Of a stretch of DNA of 48,233 nt, positions 26,930 through 33,740 are shown piece by piece. Where the stretch lies: positions 1-48,233 of the forward strand of contig JALHRD010000036.1 in the NCBI GenBank assembly GCA_022841625.1, in the 5' to 3' direction. The position numbers were made by a program, and so were the translations under genes. Origin of the DNA: Xanthobacteraceae bacterium. GTDB taxonomy: Bacteria; Pseudomonadota; Alphaproteobacteria; Rhizobiales; Xanthobacteraceae. The number at the start of each line of letters is the position of its first letter. The stretch's first letter is position 1. The notes under the pieces are model-generated. The model was not told the origin of the DNA. It did no database searches and saw only the letters and a list, made by a program, of their open reading frames with translations.

Positions 26930-27145
26930 ATGAAAGGGCGAAAACCGGGCAAAGCCGGTCAGCAAAAGATGAATATTGCAGACGCCCCTCCATACGGTAG
27001 CGGAACGCTTGGCAGCGATGTCCAGGACGTCATCGGCAAGCAATTGCGGGCCATGTACGACGATCTGGTCAATCAGACCGTGCCGGATCGTTTCAAGGAA
27101 TTGCTGCAAGAGCTCAATAAACGGAAGAATAAAGGAAAATCTTGA
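26930..27145 (+). CDS. nepR: Anti-sigma factor NepR
   Basis: 71 aa from ATG 26930 (AAGGA about 9 bases upstream). The NepR core is visible: DVQDVIGKQLRAMYDDLV followed by VPDRFKELLQELNK, the two helices that clamp EcfG or, when displaced, PhyR. A basic N-terminus (MKGRKPGKAGQQK) and a basic tail are typical. Its stop shares a base with the ecfG start (TGATG), so synthesis of sigma and anti-sigma is coupled. Confidence 0.95.
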   Translation: MKGRKPGKAGQQKMNIADAPPYGSGTLGSDVQDVIGKQLRAMYDDLVNQTVPDRFKELLQELNKRKNKGKS

Positions 27146-27696
27146 TGGGCATCGAGGCGTCGATGCAAGACAAAATTCTTGCGACGCTGCCACGCCTTCG
27201 TGCGTTCGCTATCTCATTGTCTGGGAAAGTCGACCGTGCGGACGACCTCGTCCAAGAAACTCTGGTTCGCGCGTTCACGAACATCAACTCATTCCAGCCG
27301 GGGACCAACCTCCAGGCTTGGCTGTTCACCATCCTGCGCAACCAGTTTCGATCGGAATATCGCAAGCGGCGCCATGAGGTTGAAGACGTTGACGGCCGCT
27401 TTGCCGAGAACCTGACCACACCTCCGGAACAGCAAAGCCGCTTGGAATTCGAGGAGTTCCGGCAGGCGCTGACCGAACTCCCGCTCGACCAGCGGGAAGC
27501 TCTGATCCTGGTCGGTGCATCCGGATTTTCCTACGAGCAAGCCGCACAGATCTGCGACTGCGCCATCGGCACCATCAAAAGCCGTGTCAATCGCGCGCGC
27601 GCTCGACTGGCCGAAATTCTGTCAATCGAGAGTGCGGACGACTTTGGTCCGGATGGTGACATGCAAGCGGCTGTAGCGAGCGCAAGAAGTCGCTGA
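27145..27696 (+). CDS. ecfG: General stress response sigma factor EcfG
   Basis: 183 aa ECF sigma of the EcfG group. Region 2 covers about residues 10-80 (RADDLVQETLVRAFTNINSF, LQAWLFTILRNQFRSEYRKR) and region 4 about 105-160 (LPLDQREALILVGASGFSYE, GTIKSRVNRARARL). EcfG directs RNA polymerase to GGAAC-N16/17-CGTT promoters under osmotic, oxidative, heat and starvation stress. ATG 27145 is coupled to nepR; the frame also opens at TTG 27142. At least eight matching promoters lie in this window. Confidence 0.97.
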   Translation: MGIEASMQDKILATLPRLRAFAISLSGKVDRADDLVQETLVRAFTNINSFQPGTNLQAWLFTILRNQFRSEYRKRRHEVEDVDGRFAENLTTPPEQQSRLEFEEFRQALTELPLDQREALILVGASGFSYEQAAQICDCAIGTIKSRVNRARARLAEILSIESADDFGPDGDMQAAVASARSR

Positions 27697-27754
27697 CAAA
27701 GCAATTTGGATTGACAAGCGAACATTCACTTGCAGCTTGGTCACCTTTCTCGAT

Positions 27755-27779
27755 GGAACCTATTTTTCCGGCATTCGTT
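27755..27779 (+). promoter_or_regulatory. EcfG-type promoter downstream of ecfG
   Basis: GGAAC (27755-27759), 16 bases, CGTT (27776-27779). Exact consensus, 50 bases before the ATG of a 58-aa ORF. Confidence 0.85.
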
Positions 27780-27829
27780 GTGCTGACAGCGCCGGTCTCA
27801 GGTTAGCTTTCATCCAATAAGGAATGGAC

Positions 27830-28006
27830 ATGGACAGAATGGAAACGGACCGATTCGTCTGTGATCGGAATCTGGAAAAGTTTCGAAGGCTTGCGTGCGC
27901 CGCCAATACCGGGGCGGAGCGAGAAATACTTATCGGTCTGTTGGCGGAGGAAGAAGACAAATACTTGAGCTGCAGAAGGCTGAAACCGATCCATTCGGAG
28001 GCGTGA
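27830..28006 (+). CDS. 58-aa hypothetical protein under an EcfG promoter
   Basis: Start ATG 27830 has AAGGA 6 bases upstream; in-frame ATGs at 27824 and 27839 are less well spaced. The protein is charged and helical: FVCDRNLEKFRRLACAAN, then EREILIGLLAEEEDKYLSC. It resembles short Rhizobiales proteins with a (V/L)ERFR-x-LL...LLAEEE pattern, probably a helical hairpin. There is no signal or membrane span. Its position after ecfG with its own EcfG promoter makes it a likely GSR member; the function is unknown. Confidence 0.75.
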   Translation: MDRMETDRFVCDRNLEKFRRLACAANTGAEREILIGLLAEEEDKYLSCRRLKPIHSEA

Positions 28007-28220
28007 GATAATCGCCATCAAGACCGCAACTGCCGCAACCGCAGTGATGCAGATCTGCTCGTAGCAGGGGCCAACCGCTCTGTGACCATGCAACTCCCTT
28101 CACCAGCGCAGGAAGACGGTCACGCTCGGCGGAGCATAGTACCAATAATCAAGTTCGGCGCGAGGTCAAATTTGGTCAATTGCTCGACCACATGTCGCCT
28201 TGCTTTGCTATCTGGTTGCC

Positions 28221-28334
28221 TCAGAACCGCAAGATTCGACCGACGATCCAAGCGGCAACCGCCCAGCCGGCGCCGGTGAAGAAGCCTACGCAGAACCAAA
28301 CACCTATTTGGTAAAGGCTGATGATAGACGGCAT
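28221..28334 (-). CDS. 37-aa membrane peptide
   Basis: ATG 28334 follows AGGAGA at 7 bases. The sequence starts MPSIISLYQIGVWFCVGFFT and continues GAGWAVAAWIVGRILRF: two short hydrophobic segments joined by a glycine turn, with a basic C-terminus. It is likely inserted in the inner membrane. The function is unknown, but the intact frame, good ribosome site and hydrophobic pattern support a real gene. Confidence 0.65.
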   Translation of the reverse strand: MPSIISLYQIGVWFCVGFFTGAGWAVAAWIVGRILRF

Positions 28335-28478
28335 GATAGATTCTCCTGATGTGACAAAGCGGAAAACTGACGACGCCCTTTAACCGAGCATTGAACCGCG
28401 TCGCACTCGACTATGAGGGCCTTGATCGGCACCTTCCGGATCACACCCTATTAAGGGCACCATTCAGGAACTGCCGGG

Positions 28479-28601
28479 TTACTTTTTCTCGATGAAAATG
28501 CCGCTCTTGCCGACATTGATCTGGATGCCGGTGGTCTTGTCCTCGGCTATCCGCGGATCAAGCCGCTTGGATTCGATGGGACAGAGATTGGCGGTGGGCA
28601 C
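28479..28601 (-). pseudogene. Truncated paralogue of the 48-aa protein (cassette A)
   Basis: The last 20 residues, DKTTGIQINVGKSGIFIEKK, match QKTTGIEINIGKGGISIEKR of the intact protein at 37758-37904. The N-terminal membrane anchor is gone, replaced by unrelated sequence starting at GTG 28601 with a weak site. Similarity continues about 90 bases beyond the stop. Most likely a decayed copy. Confidence 0.65.
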
Positions 28602-28603
28602 TC

Positions 28604-28768
28604 CTAAAGCTTGCCGAGCAAAACCAAGACCAACACGATAACGAGTACGAGGCCGAGCCCGCCGCCGCCGTAGTAACCGGTCCCATAGAAAGGACCGCCC
28701 CCCAAGCCGCTAAAACCCCCAAGTAACGCGATGATCAAGATGATGAGCAGGATGGTTCCGAGCGACAC
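28604..28768 (-). CDS. DUF3309 family small membrane protein (copy A)
   Basis: 54 aa starting at GTG 28768: SLGTILLIILIIALLGGFSG, a Gly/Tyr-rich loop (GGGPFYGTGYYGGGG), then a second hydrophobic span (LVLVIVLVLVLLGKL). This is the standard DUF3309 layout. The GTG start with only a weak GAGAT site suggests low expression. A paralogue with ATG and a strong site is at 37185-37349. Confidence 0.82.
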   Translation of the reverse strand: MSLGTILLIILIIALLGGFSGLGGGPFYGTGYYGGGGLGLVLVIVLVLVLLGKL

Positions 28769-28893
28769 GGCATTATCTCATTGGTTGGGATGTGAACATC
28801 ACTCGTCCGAGCAGCGGTAAAGCCGCATCTGCGGGACGCACTTTGATAATTAGTAATTGCTCCGACCACTGATGTCTGAGCAAAATTGCACAC

Positions 28894-28998
28894 TTTCGCC
28901 GTGAGCGCGTCTGTCGGGCCGCCAATGGCGTTCTGAACCTTGCCCTTCATTTTGTCGGTCACGCCACATGCCGCAACTTCAACCGCAAAAGTTTTCAT
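28894..28998 (-). pseudogene. CsbD-family remnant
   Basis: The frame from ATG 28998 contains TDKMKGKVQNAIGGPTDALT, matching KADKVEGKVQNAIGGFKDTV of the intact CsbD proteins at 37429 and 42269. The first half of the protein and the end are unrelated, so only a core segment survives. Confidence 0.65.
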
Positions 28999-29034
28999 GA
29001 TAATTGACTGCTTACGCTTCAGATATCCGCAGCA

Positions 29035-29066
29035 CAGACGTAGAAAGACGTAGAAAGACGTAGAAA
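29035..29066. repeat. 10-bp tandem repeats in the leader of the Crp/Fnr gene
   Basis: The unit GACGTAGAAA is present three times in a row (with the start near 29037), ending in GTAGAAAGGAG. The last copy supplies the ribosome binding site of the gene at 29079. Confidence 0.9.
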
Positions 29067-29078
29067 GGAGAGCCATTC

Positions 29079-29756
29079 GTGGCGGTCAAACGCAAAAAAC
29101 TATTTGATCCGAAAGCATTTCTCGCCAAGATCGGCGAGGGCCGGAGCATCGATAAATACCGCAAGGGCCAGATCGTCTTTTCGCAGGGCGAGCCTGCGGA
29201 CGCGGTCTTTTACATCCAGAAAGGCAAGGTGAAGGTCACCGTCGTTTCGGAACAGGGCAAGGAAGCCGTCGTCGCAATTTTGGGAACGGATGAATTCTTT
29301 GGCGAAGGATGTCTCGCCGCGCAGACGCAGCGCATCGCGAATGTTACGTCCATGACGGACGCTATCATCATGCGCCTGGAGAAAGCGGCAGTTGTCCACG
29401 TGATCCAACAGGAACCGGCGTTCTCCGAGTTGTTTATTGCCCGTCTTCTCAGTCGGACCATCCGCGTTGAAGCGGACCTCGTCGACCAGCTGTTTAATTC
29501 GAGTGAGAAACGTCTCGCGCGCTTGCTCCTGCTGTTGGCGAATTTTGGCCAAGAAGGGCCGCCGGCACCGCTGATCGCAAAAATTAGCCAGGAGACGCTT
29601 GCGGAAATGATTGGAACGACCCGGTCGCGCGTGAGTTTCTTCATGAACAAATTTCGCAAACTAGGCTTCATCCACTACAACGGCGGCATCGAAGTCCACA
29701 GGTCATTGCTGAATGTCGTTCTGCACGACACGCCGCAGATCAAGACCAAGACCTGA
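29079..29756 (+). CDS. Crp/Fnr family transcriptional regulator
   Basis: 225 aa with a GTG start; GAAAGGAG lies 8 bases upstream. The cyclic-nucleotide-binding-like domain (residues about 20-135: YRKGQIVFSQGEPADAVFYI, LGTDEFFGEGCL) is followed by a long helix and a winged helix-turn-helix (about 165-215: ISQETLAEMIGTTRSRVSFF, RKLGFIHYNGGIEVH). No N-terminal FNR cysteine cluster is present, so it is not an oxygen-sensing FNR. Relatives in Bradyrhizobium sit in similar stress regions. The effector is unknown. Confidence 0.94.
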   Translation: MAVKRKKLFDPKAFLAKIGEGRSIDKYRKGQIVFSQGEPADAVFYIQKGKVKVTVVSEQGKEAVVAILGTDEFFGEGCLAAQTQRIANVTSMTDAIIMRLEKAAVVHVIQQEPAFSELFIARLLSRTIRVEADLVDQLFNSSEKRLARLLLLLANFGQEGPPAPLIAKISQETLAEMIGTTRSRVSFFMNKFRKLGFIHYNGGIEVHRSLLNVVLHDTPQIKTKT

Positions 29757-30077
29757 ATCAACTCATTTTGCTGTGATGGCGCGGTCAAGGTGCAGAGTCC
29801 GATCTAATAAAGTTAGCAAGGCGCGGATTGCGATGATCGCTGGTGAGCGATTTTATCCGGCCACCGCTTGGTCGCGGAACTGTGCCTGACAACAAGTAAG
29901 CATCTTCGCTACCTAAACGAGGCGACGGTCGCAATGGGACAGCACTAAACTCGCATACGCGGGCAGCATTTTTATCTCCTAAAGTGAGCAATTTTGCACA
30001 GCTTAAACCCTGGCAAGCGCATAGCGTCGCGCATATCCGGTGGCGAAAATACGTCTCCCAGAAGTTGGAGTGTGACA
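29757..30077. other. Gap of about 320 bp without a gene
   Basis: Nothing recognisable. Frames on both strands lack family signatures, and no EcfG or clear housekeeping promoter boxes were found. Confidence 0.45.
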
Positions 30078-30308
30078 ATGGAGATTCTTATTCAAGCGGT
30101 CGCGCAGCTGGAAAAACTGATAGTTCAAGCCCAATTGGGCGACGATAGGAGTGTCTTGCAGGGCCTGATGGACGCCCAAGATTGCTTGCTTGAACAAATC
30201 TGGCCCGCGGCCAATCAGGCGGATAACGATGAAGTCTGTTCCCACGAAGAGTTTGATCCGGTCGACTCAACGACGCATGACACACGAACGAAGATAACAA
30301 TAAGCTGA
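30078..30308 (+). CDS. 76-aa hypothetical protein
   Basis: ATG 30078 with TTGGAG about 9 bases upstream. It is acidic and soluble: EILIQAVAQLEKLIVQAQLG, then a polar tail rich in Asp and Thr. The N-terminal half should form a helix or short coiled coil. No family is recognised, so coding status rests on the start site and composition. Confidence 0.5.
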   Translation: MEILIQAVAQLEKLIVQAQLGDDRSVLQGLMDAQDCLLEQIWPAANQADNDEVCSHEEFDPVDSTTHDTRTKITIS

Positions 30309-30356
30309 CGTCCTGTTTTTCGAGATCAGACCGCCAAGAAGCTTGACGGGTCTTGC

Positions 30357-30375
30357 AGGGAGCGACTTTCGCTCC
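30357..30375. terminator. Short hairpin
   Basis: GGGAGCGA, loop CTT, TCGCTCCC, about 50 bases beyond the stop of the 76-aa gene. No T-tract. Confidence 0.4.
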
Positions 30376-30603
30376 CATCGGAATGTTCGCGCCCGCTCCG
30401 CCGATATTGTCGATGCACCAGTTTTTGGCGGATTGTCGCTTTTGACCTCGATCAAAACGACCTGGGCTGTCGTTCGGTATGGTTTCCACGAGAAGCGGGG
30501 CTGTCCGCAGCTTATCATTGTAGTCGCAGTGGTTATCTTGGCTTTAGATGGACCGATCTCCGCGTCTAACGTTGCTTTGTGCCAGTAACTCCAGGAGGCG
30601 TTC

Positions 30604-31443
30604 ATGAGTAAAAGAATTACGCGGATAGTACAGGCGACAGGTGCGCTAGCCATTGCCGGCGCGATTGGCTTCACATCGCCCAGCCTTGCGCAAGGCGATG
30701 CGGCTGTGGGCGCAATCAGGCTTGCCGAAGCTGGCCAGGCAGAACAAGGAAAAAAGGCGGGCGCTCCGCGACAGGGCGCTCCGAAACAGGACGCCGCGCC
30801 AAGGCGGGCTGTCACTCCGAGGCAGGTTGACGCTCCGAGACGGGACGTTGCCCCGAGGCGGACGGTCACTCCGAAGCAGGATGGCGCACCCAGGCGATCT
30901 GTCACTCCGAGGCAGGTTGACGCTCCGAGACGGGACGTTACCCCGAGGCGGACTGTCACTCCGAAACGAGAGATCACACCAAGACGGACTGTCACCCCAA
31001 AGCAGGATGTTGCACCCAGGCGGACTGTCACTCCGAAACGAGAGGTCGCGCCAAGGCGGACGGTCACCCCAAAGCAGGATATTGCACCACGCGTTGTTGC
31101 TCCGAGGGACGGCAGCCCGAGGATCGGTACTAGCGGCCCCGGGTTGCGCGCAATCGGTGCTCGCAGCACGGGTAGAGTCTTCGTGCGCGGCCAGAACTAT
31201 ACCGTATGGCGGGGTTCGCACCGTGTGCGTTATGGCAATAGGTGGAGAACTTTTGGCCCGCTGAGCGCATTGAGCGTTTTGTTGATTGGCGGCGCATCTT
31301 ACTACCCTTACGCCTACCTTTCGACGCCCCGACGGGTCTGCGAAGGAGAAACCGAGGACGGCTGCATCCTGCAATGGCAGGAGGTTCCGACGCTTGAGGG
31401 TCCAAGATTGTACCAGTGCGTGGCCTACTGTCCGTGGCAATAG
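30604..31443 (+). CDS. Secreted protein with Pro/Arg/Thr/Lys repeats
   Basis: 279 aa with AGGAGG 5 bases before the ATG. A signal peptide (ALAIAGAIGFTSPSLAQ) is followed by about 115 residues of repeats with a 12-residue unit TPKQDxAPRRTV and an 18-residue variant TPRQVDAPRRDVAPRRTV. The C-terminal domain is RVFVRGQNYTVWRGSHRVRY, a hydrophobic stretch and a cysteine-containing end (CEGETEDGC, YQCVAYCPWQ). That end domain is common in Bradyrhizobium-type secreted proteins. The strongly basic linker could bind cell-wall or surface polyanions (inference). Confidence 0.85.
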   Translation: MSKRITRIVQATGALAIAGAIGFTSPSLAQGDAAVGAIRLAEAGQAEQGKKAGAPRQGAPKQDAAPRRAVTPRQVDAPRRDVAPRRTVTPKQDGAPRRSVTPRQVDAPRRDVTPRRTVTPKREITPRRTVTPKQDVAPRRTVTPKREVAPRRTVTPKQDIAPRVVAPRDGSPRIGTSGPGLRAIGARSTGRVFVRGQNYTVWRGSHRVRYGNRWRTFGPLSALSVLLIGGASYYPYAYLSTPRRVCEGETEDGCILQWQEVPTLEGPRLYQCVAYCPWQ

Positions 31444-31448
31444 CAAGG

Positions 31449-31485
31449 CGCGCCGGATCGCTTCTCAACCAGGCGATCCGGCGCG
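31449..31485 (+). terminator. Hairpin terminator of the repeat-protein gene
   Basis: CGCGCCGGATCGC (31449-31461), 11-base loop, GCGATCCGGCGCG (31473-31485): a perfect 13-bp stem starting 5 bases after the stop. Confidence 0.75.
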
Positions 31486-31549
31486 GCATTAGACGATCAC
31501 GTTTGCCCGGTCCCAACGAATGGCTGTCGAAGACGAAAGACGGGCGAGC

Positions 31550-31921
31550 ATGCAAATTTCTAGAATCACAAAATTCGAACGCCGCGGCCACCCGCTGATC
31601 CCGCCCCACCGTTTCGTAGGCCGAATGCTAAAAGCGATCGGACTATGGTTGGCACTCGCCGTTGTCGGTCTGGGGATCGGGATGGTCGGCTATGCTCAAT
31701 TCGAGCACATGTCGCTCCCAGATGCATTTGTCAACGCGGCCATGATTCTGTCCGGCATGGGCCCCCTGGGAGAGCTGAAAACAACGGCTGGAAAAATCTT
31801 TGCAGGGTCCTACGCGATCTTCTCCGGTCTCGTGATTGTCATCGCGACTGCATTCGTATTGGCTCCGATCTTCCACCGCGTGCTACATCGTTTCCACGTG
31901 GAGACCGGTGAGGAAGATTGA
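31550..31921 (+). CDS. Two-span membrane protein, function unknown
   Basis: 123 aa from ATG 31550; an in-frame ATG at 31520 lacks a ribosome site. A basic N-terminus precedes two membrane spans (GLWLALAVVGLGIGMVGYAQ and the later YAIFSGLVIVIATAFVLAPI). Between them is MSLPDAFVNAAMILSGMGPL, a loop that resembles a pore-loop layout of two-TM channels, but no selectivity-filter TVGYG is seen. It is conserved in type among Rhizobiales; no function assigned. Confidence 0.75.
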   Translation: MQISRITKFERRGHPLIPPHRFVGRMLKAIGLWLALAVVGLGIGMVGYAQFEHMSLPDAFVNAAMILSGMGPLGELKTTAGKIFAGSYAIFSGLVIVIATAFVLAPIFHRVLHRFHVETGEED

Positions 31922-32047
31922 TATGCGCGCGGATGATGGACATTTGTCCGTTCTGTCGAGCAATCAAGGCGCGGAGTCGCAGATTAATCGGAAAATCGGG
32001 CGTGCTACCGGCCGAGGCTGGTGACCGCAGCAGCACAGGAGGCGATT

Positions 32048-32230
32048 ATGCTTTCAGTCTTAATTGGGGTTCTGATTATTTGCATTGTTGGTGCAATTTG
32101 TTTTTGGGCCATCGACAAGTTTGTCAATGATAGTCGGTTAGCAAAACTTCTCAAACTGCTGGTGGTGCTGATTTGCATTGCGGCGATCCTTCAACGGGTA
32201 CTGCCACTGGCGGGAGTTAATTGGCTGTAG
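32048..32230 (+). CDS. Small two-span membrane protein (60 aa, Thivi_2564-like)
   Basis: ATG 32048 follows CAGGAGG at 5 bases. Two hydrophobic helices (SVLIGVLIICIVGAICFWAI and LLVVLICIAAILQRVL) are linked by a polar segment DKFVNDSRLAK. The layout matches the short Thivi_2564 family. The role is unknown. Confidence 0.72.
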   Translation: MLSVLIGVLIICIVGAICFWAIDKFVNDSRLAKLLKLLVVLICIAAILQRVLPLAGVNWL

Positions 32231-32292
32231 CCGCGGCTCATGCATTGGTCTGCAATCTTCAAATGCCCCCCTGCGAATGAAAGGTCTGATCT

Positions 32293-32574
32293 ATGCAAGC
32301 CACCGACCCAATCGTGACGTTTCTCCTGGTTCTCGTCATCGGCATCGCCGCCGGCATTCTCTTCGACCGGCTGGCAGGGCCGTCCTGGCTTGCCCGCCAA
32401 TTCTCCGGATCGACACGCGGCTCCATCACGAGTGCGCTGGTGGGCGTTGCTGGCGCATTCGTCGGCTATCATATCGCCATATTGCTGGCGCTGGGCGGAG
32501 GACTGGTGACGTCGGTTATTGCAGCGGCGGCCGGCGCCGCTGTGGTGCTGTTCGCCTGGCGGATGGCTAAGTAA
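32293..32574 (+). CDS. GlsB/YeaQ/YmgE family stress response membrane protein (second copy)
   Basis: 93 aa with glycine-rich hydrophobic spans: VTFLLVLVIGIAAGILFDRL, SALVGVAGAFVGYHIA and TSVIAAAAGAAVVLFAW. It is more diverged than the copy at 23220. A plausible stress-induced inner-membrane protein; the preceding small membrane protein gene is 62 bases upstream. Confidence 0.8.
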   Translation: MQATDPIVTFLLVLVIGIAAGILFDRLAGPSWLARQFSGSTRGSITSALVGVAGAFVGYHIAILLALGGGLVTSVIAAAAGAAVVLFAWRMAK

Positions 32575-32752
32575 CAAAACATGGCTTGGCTCGCTTTGGC
32601 GCGGCCAGCCAAAGGCCACGCGTGGGGGTTGGACGACCGCGTCTTACAATCAATGCGGGTCAAGCCTGAGCCGCGCTAGATCTATGCAGTTGATCGTTAC
32701 TCGGCCATGAAAGCCTTAGCTTTGATCCGGCGGTCGCGGTGAACGTGCCAAC

Positions 32753-32908
32753 TTACTTTACGAAATGGTAGATGCCGTTGAGCCCCACCAAACCCACCAC
32801 GATGAGGTAGATGGCGACGATGAAAGGCAACAGCCTCGGTATGATCAGGATCAAAATGCCGGCGATAAGGGCAACGAGCGGCGCGATGTGAACGGTGGTG
32901 AGAACCAT
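32753..32908 (-). CDS. DUF3096 family small membrane protein
   Basis: 51 aa: APLVALIAGILILIIPRLLP and FIVAIYLIVVGLVGL, the two-span layout of DUF3096. ATG 32908 has GGAG 6 bases upstream. The stop of the preceding gene is one base before this ATG (TGAAATG), so translation is coupled. It shares the EcfG promoter at 33300-33325. Confidence 0.88.
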   Translation of the reverse strand: MVLTTVHIAPLVALIAGILILIIPRLLPFIVAIYLIVVGLVGLNGIYHFVK

Positions 32909-32909
32909 T

Positions 32910-33239
32910 TCAACTCCATAGCTCGTGAAAGCAGGACCGCAATAAGAGCGTGCTGAGGGCAGAATCGCAATCCACGGTCGGCGCACGCACAGGATTGATC
33001 GGTATCTCACGCGCCGGTTGAGCATTCTGCGAGCGGACGGTCTCGTGCACCATAGGCTTGCTTACATTGATGAGCAGCCGGTCGCCCTTGAGTGTGCGGT
33101 CGACCAACTGCAGCGGAGCGGGCGCGGCAGAGTTCCCGGGAAGCGCAATGCTCTCGACCTTGGCCAAGACAATCGTCAGCAAGACCGGCACCAGCAAGGC
33201 CGGAAGGCCGCCGATAAGCATTGTTTTCAAAATGCGCAT
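32910..33239 (-). CDS. Hypothetical protein with N-terminal membrane anchor or signal
   Basis: 109 aa, ATG 33239 with GAGGGGG 4 bases upstream. A hydrophobic N-terminus (MLIGGLPALLVPVLLTIVLA) is followed by VDRTLKGDRLLINVSKP and a tail with two cysteines. No family recognised. First gene of a two-gene unit with the DUF3096 protein. Confidence 0.7.
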   Translation of the reverse strand: MRILKTMLIGGLPALLVPVLLTIVLAKVESIALPGNSAAPAPLQLVDRTLKGDRLLINVSKPMVHETVRSQNAQPAREIPINPVRAPTVDCDSALSTLLLRSCFHELWS

Positions 33240-33299
33240 GGTCCCCCTCAGAGCTGCAAGTCAGTGCCACATCCGGCATCGTTGAATGATCGCGGGGGT

Positions 33300-33344
33300 A
33301 ACGTTGGAGTGTCGGGATTGGTTCCATAGAAAAAGCTATGGAAC
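33300..33344 (-). promoter_or_regulatory. EcfG-type promoter overlapping an inverted repeat
   Basis: Minus strand: GGAAC (33321-33325), 17 bases, CGTT (33300-33303), about 60 bases before the 109-aa gene. The -35 box forms the left end of a perfect inverted repeat, GTTCCATAG (33321-33329) / CTATGGAAC (33336-33344), so a second GGAAC faces the other way. Confidence 0.8.
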
Positions 33345-33347
33345 TTC

Positions 33348-33692
33348 ATGGAGCACCGAAGCCTCAAGGTCTCGGCAGTACTCCGCGAGATGCGGCGTCG
33401 CGCTGAAGCCAGTCGAATATCGATAACGCCGAAGCAACCGGAACAGTTCCGACGCTCTTCTAAATTTTGCCGTTACAGGGAACAAAAGACCAGGAACGGA
33501 ATTGGTCAATTGATCACCCTAGATGACGAACGTTTAAGCGACCCTCATTCAAAGCAGCGTCGCTATGTAGATGGATTCGTGCAGGACGAAACTGCGACAT
33601 TGATCCACATGTTCGTGGGTCTGGCTCTCGGAGGTCGCGTTTTGAGCAGGCTTGTGACGACGAGGCGTTCAAATCAAGAAGCCGCTCATTGA
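33348..33692 (+). CDS. Doubtful hypothetical ORF
   Basis: 114 codons open between the EcfG promoter and the carboxylate-amine ligase gene. The translation is Arg/Ser-rich without family signature, and no clear ribosome site precedes ATG 33348. It may be noncoding. If it is not a gene, 33345-33740 is an empty gap. Confidence 0.2.
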   Translation: MEHRSLKVSAVLREMRRRAEASRISITPKQPEQFRRSSKFCRYREQKTRNGIGQLITLDDERLSDPHSKQRRYVDGFVQDETATLIHMFVGLALGGRVLSRLVTTRRSNQEAAH

Positions 33693-33740
33693 TGATTATT
33701 CTGAGGCTGCCAGGGCTGGCAACTACAAACGAGGCGCTGA

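Noticed and set aside
27803-28093. 96-codon minus-strand ORF with a hydrophobic stretch opposite the 58-aa gene
   Set aside because: The plus strand has the promoter, ribosome site and family-like protein; the minus frame has none of these.
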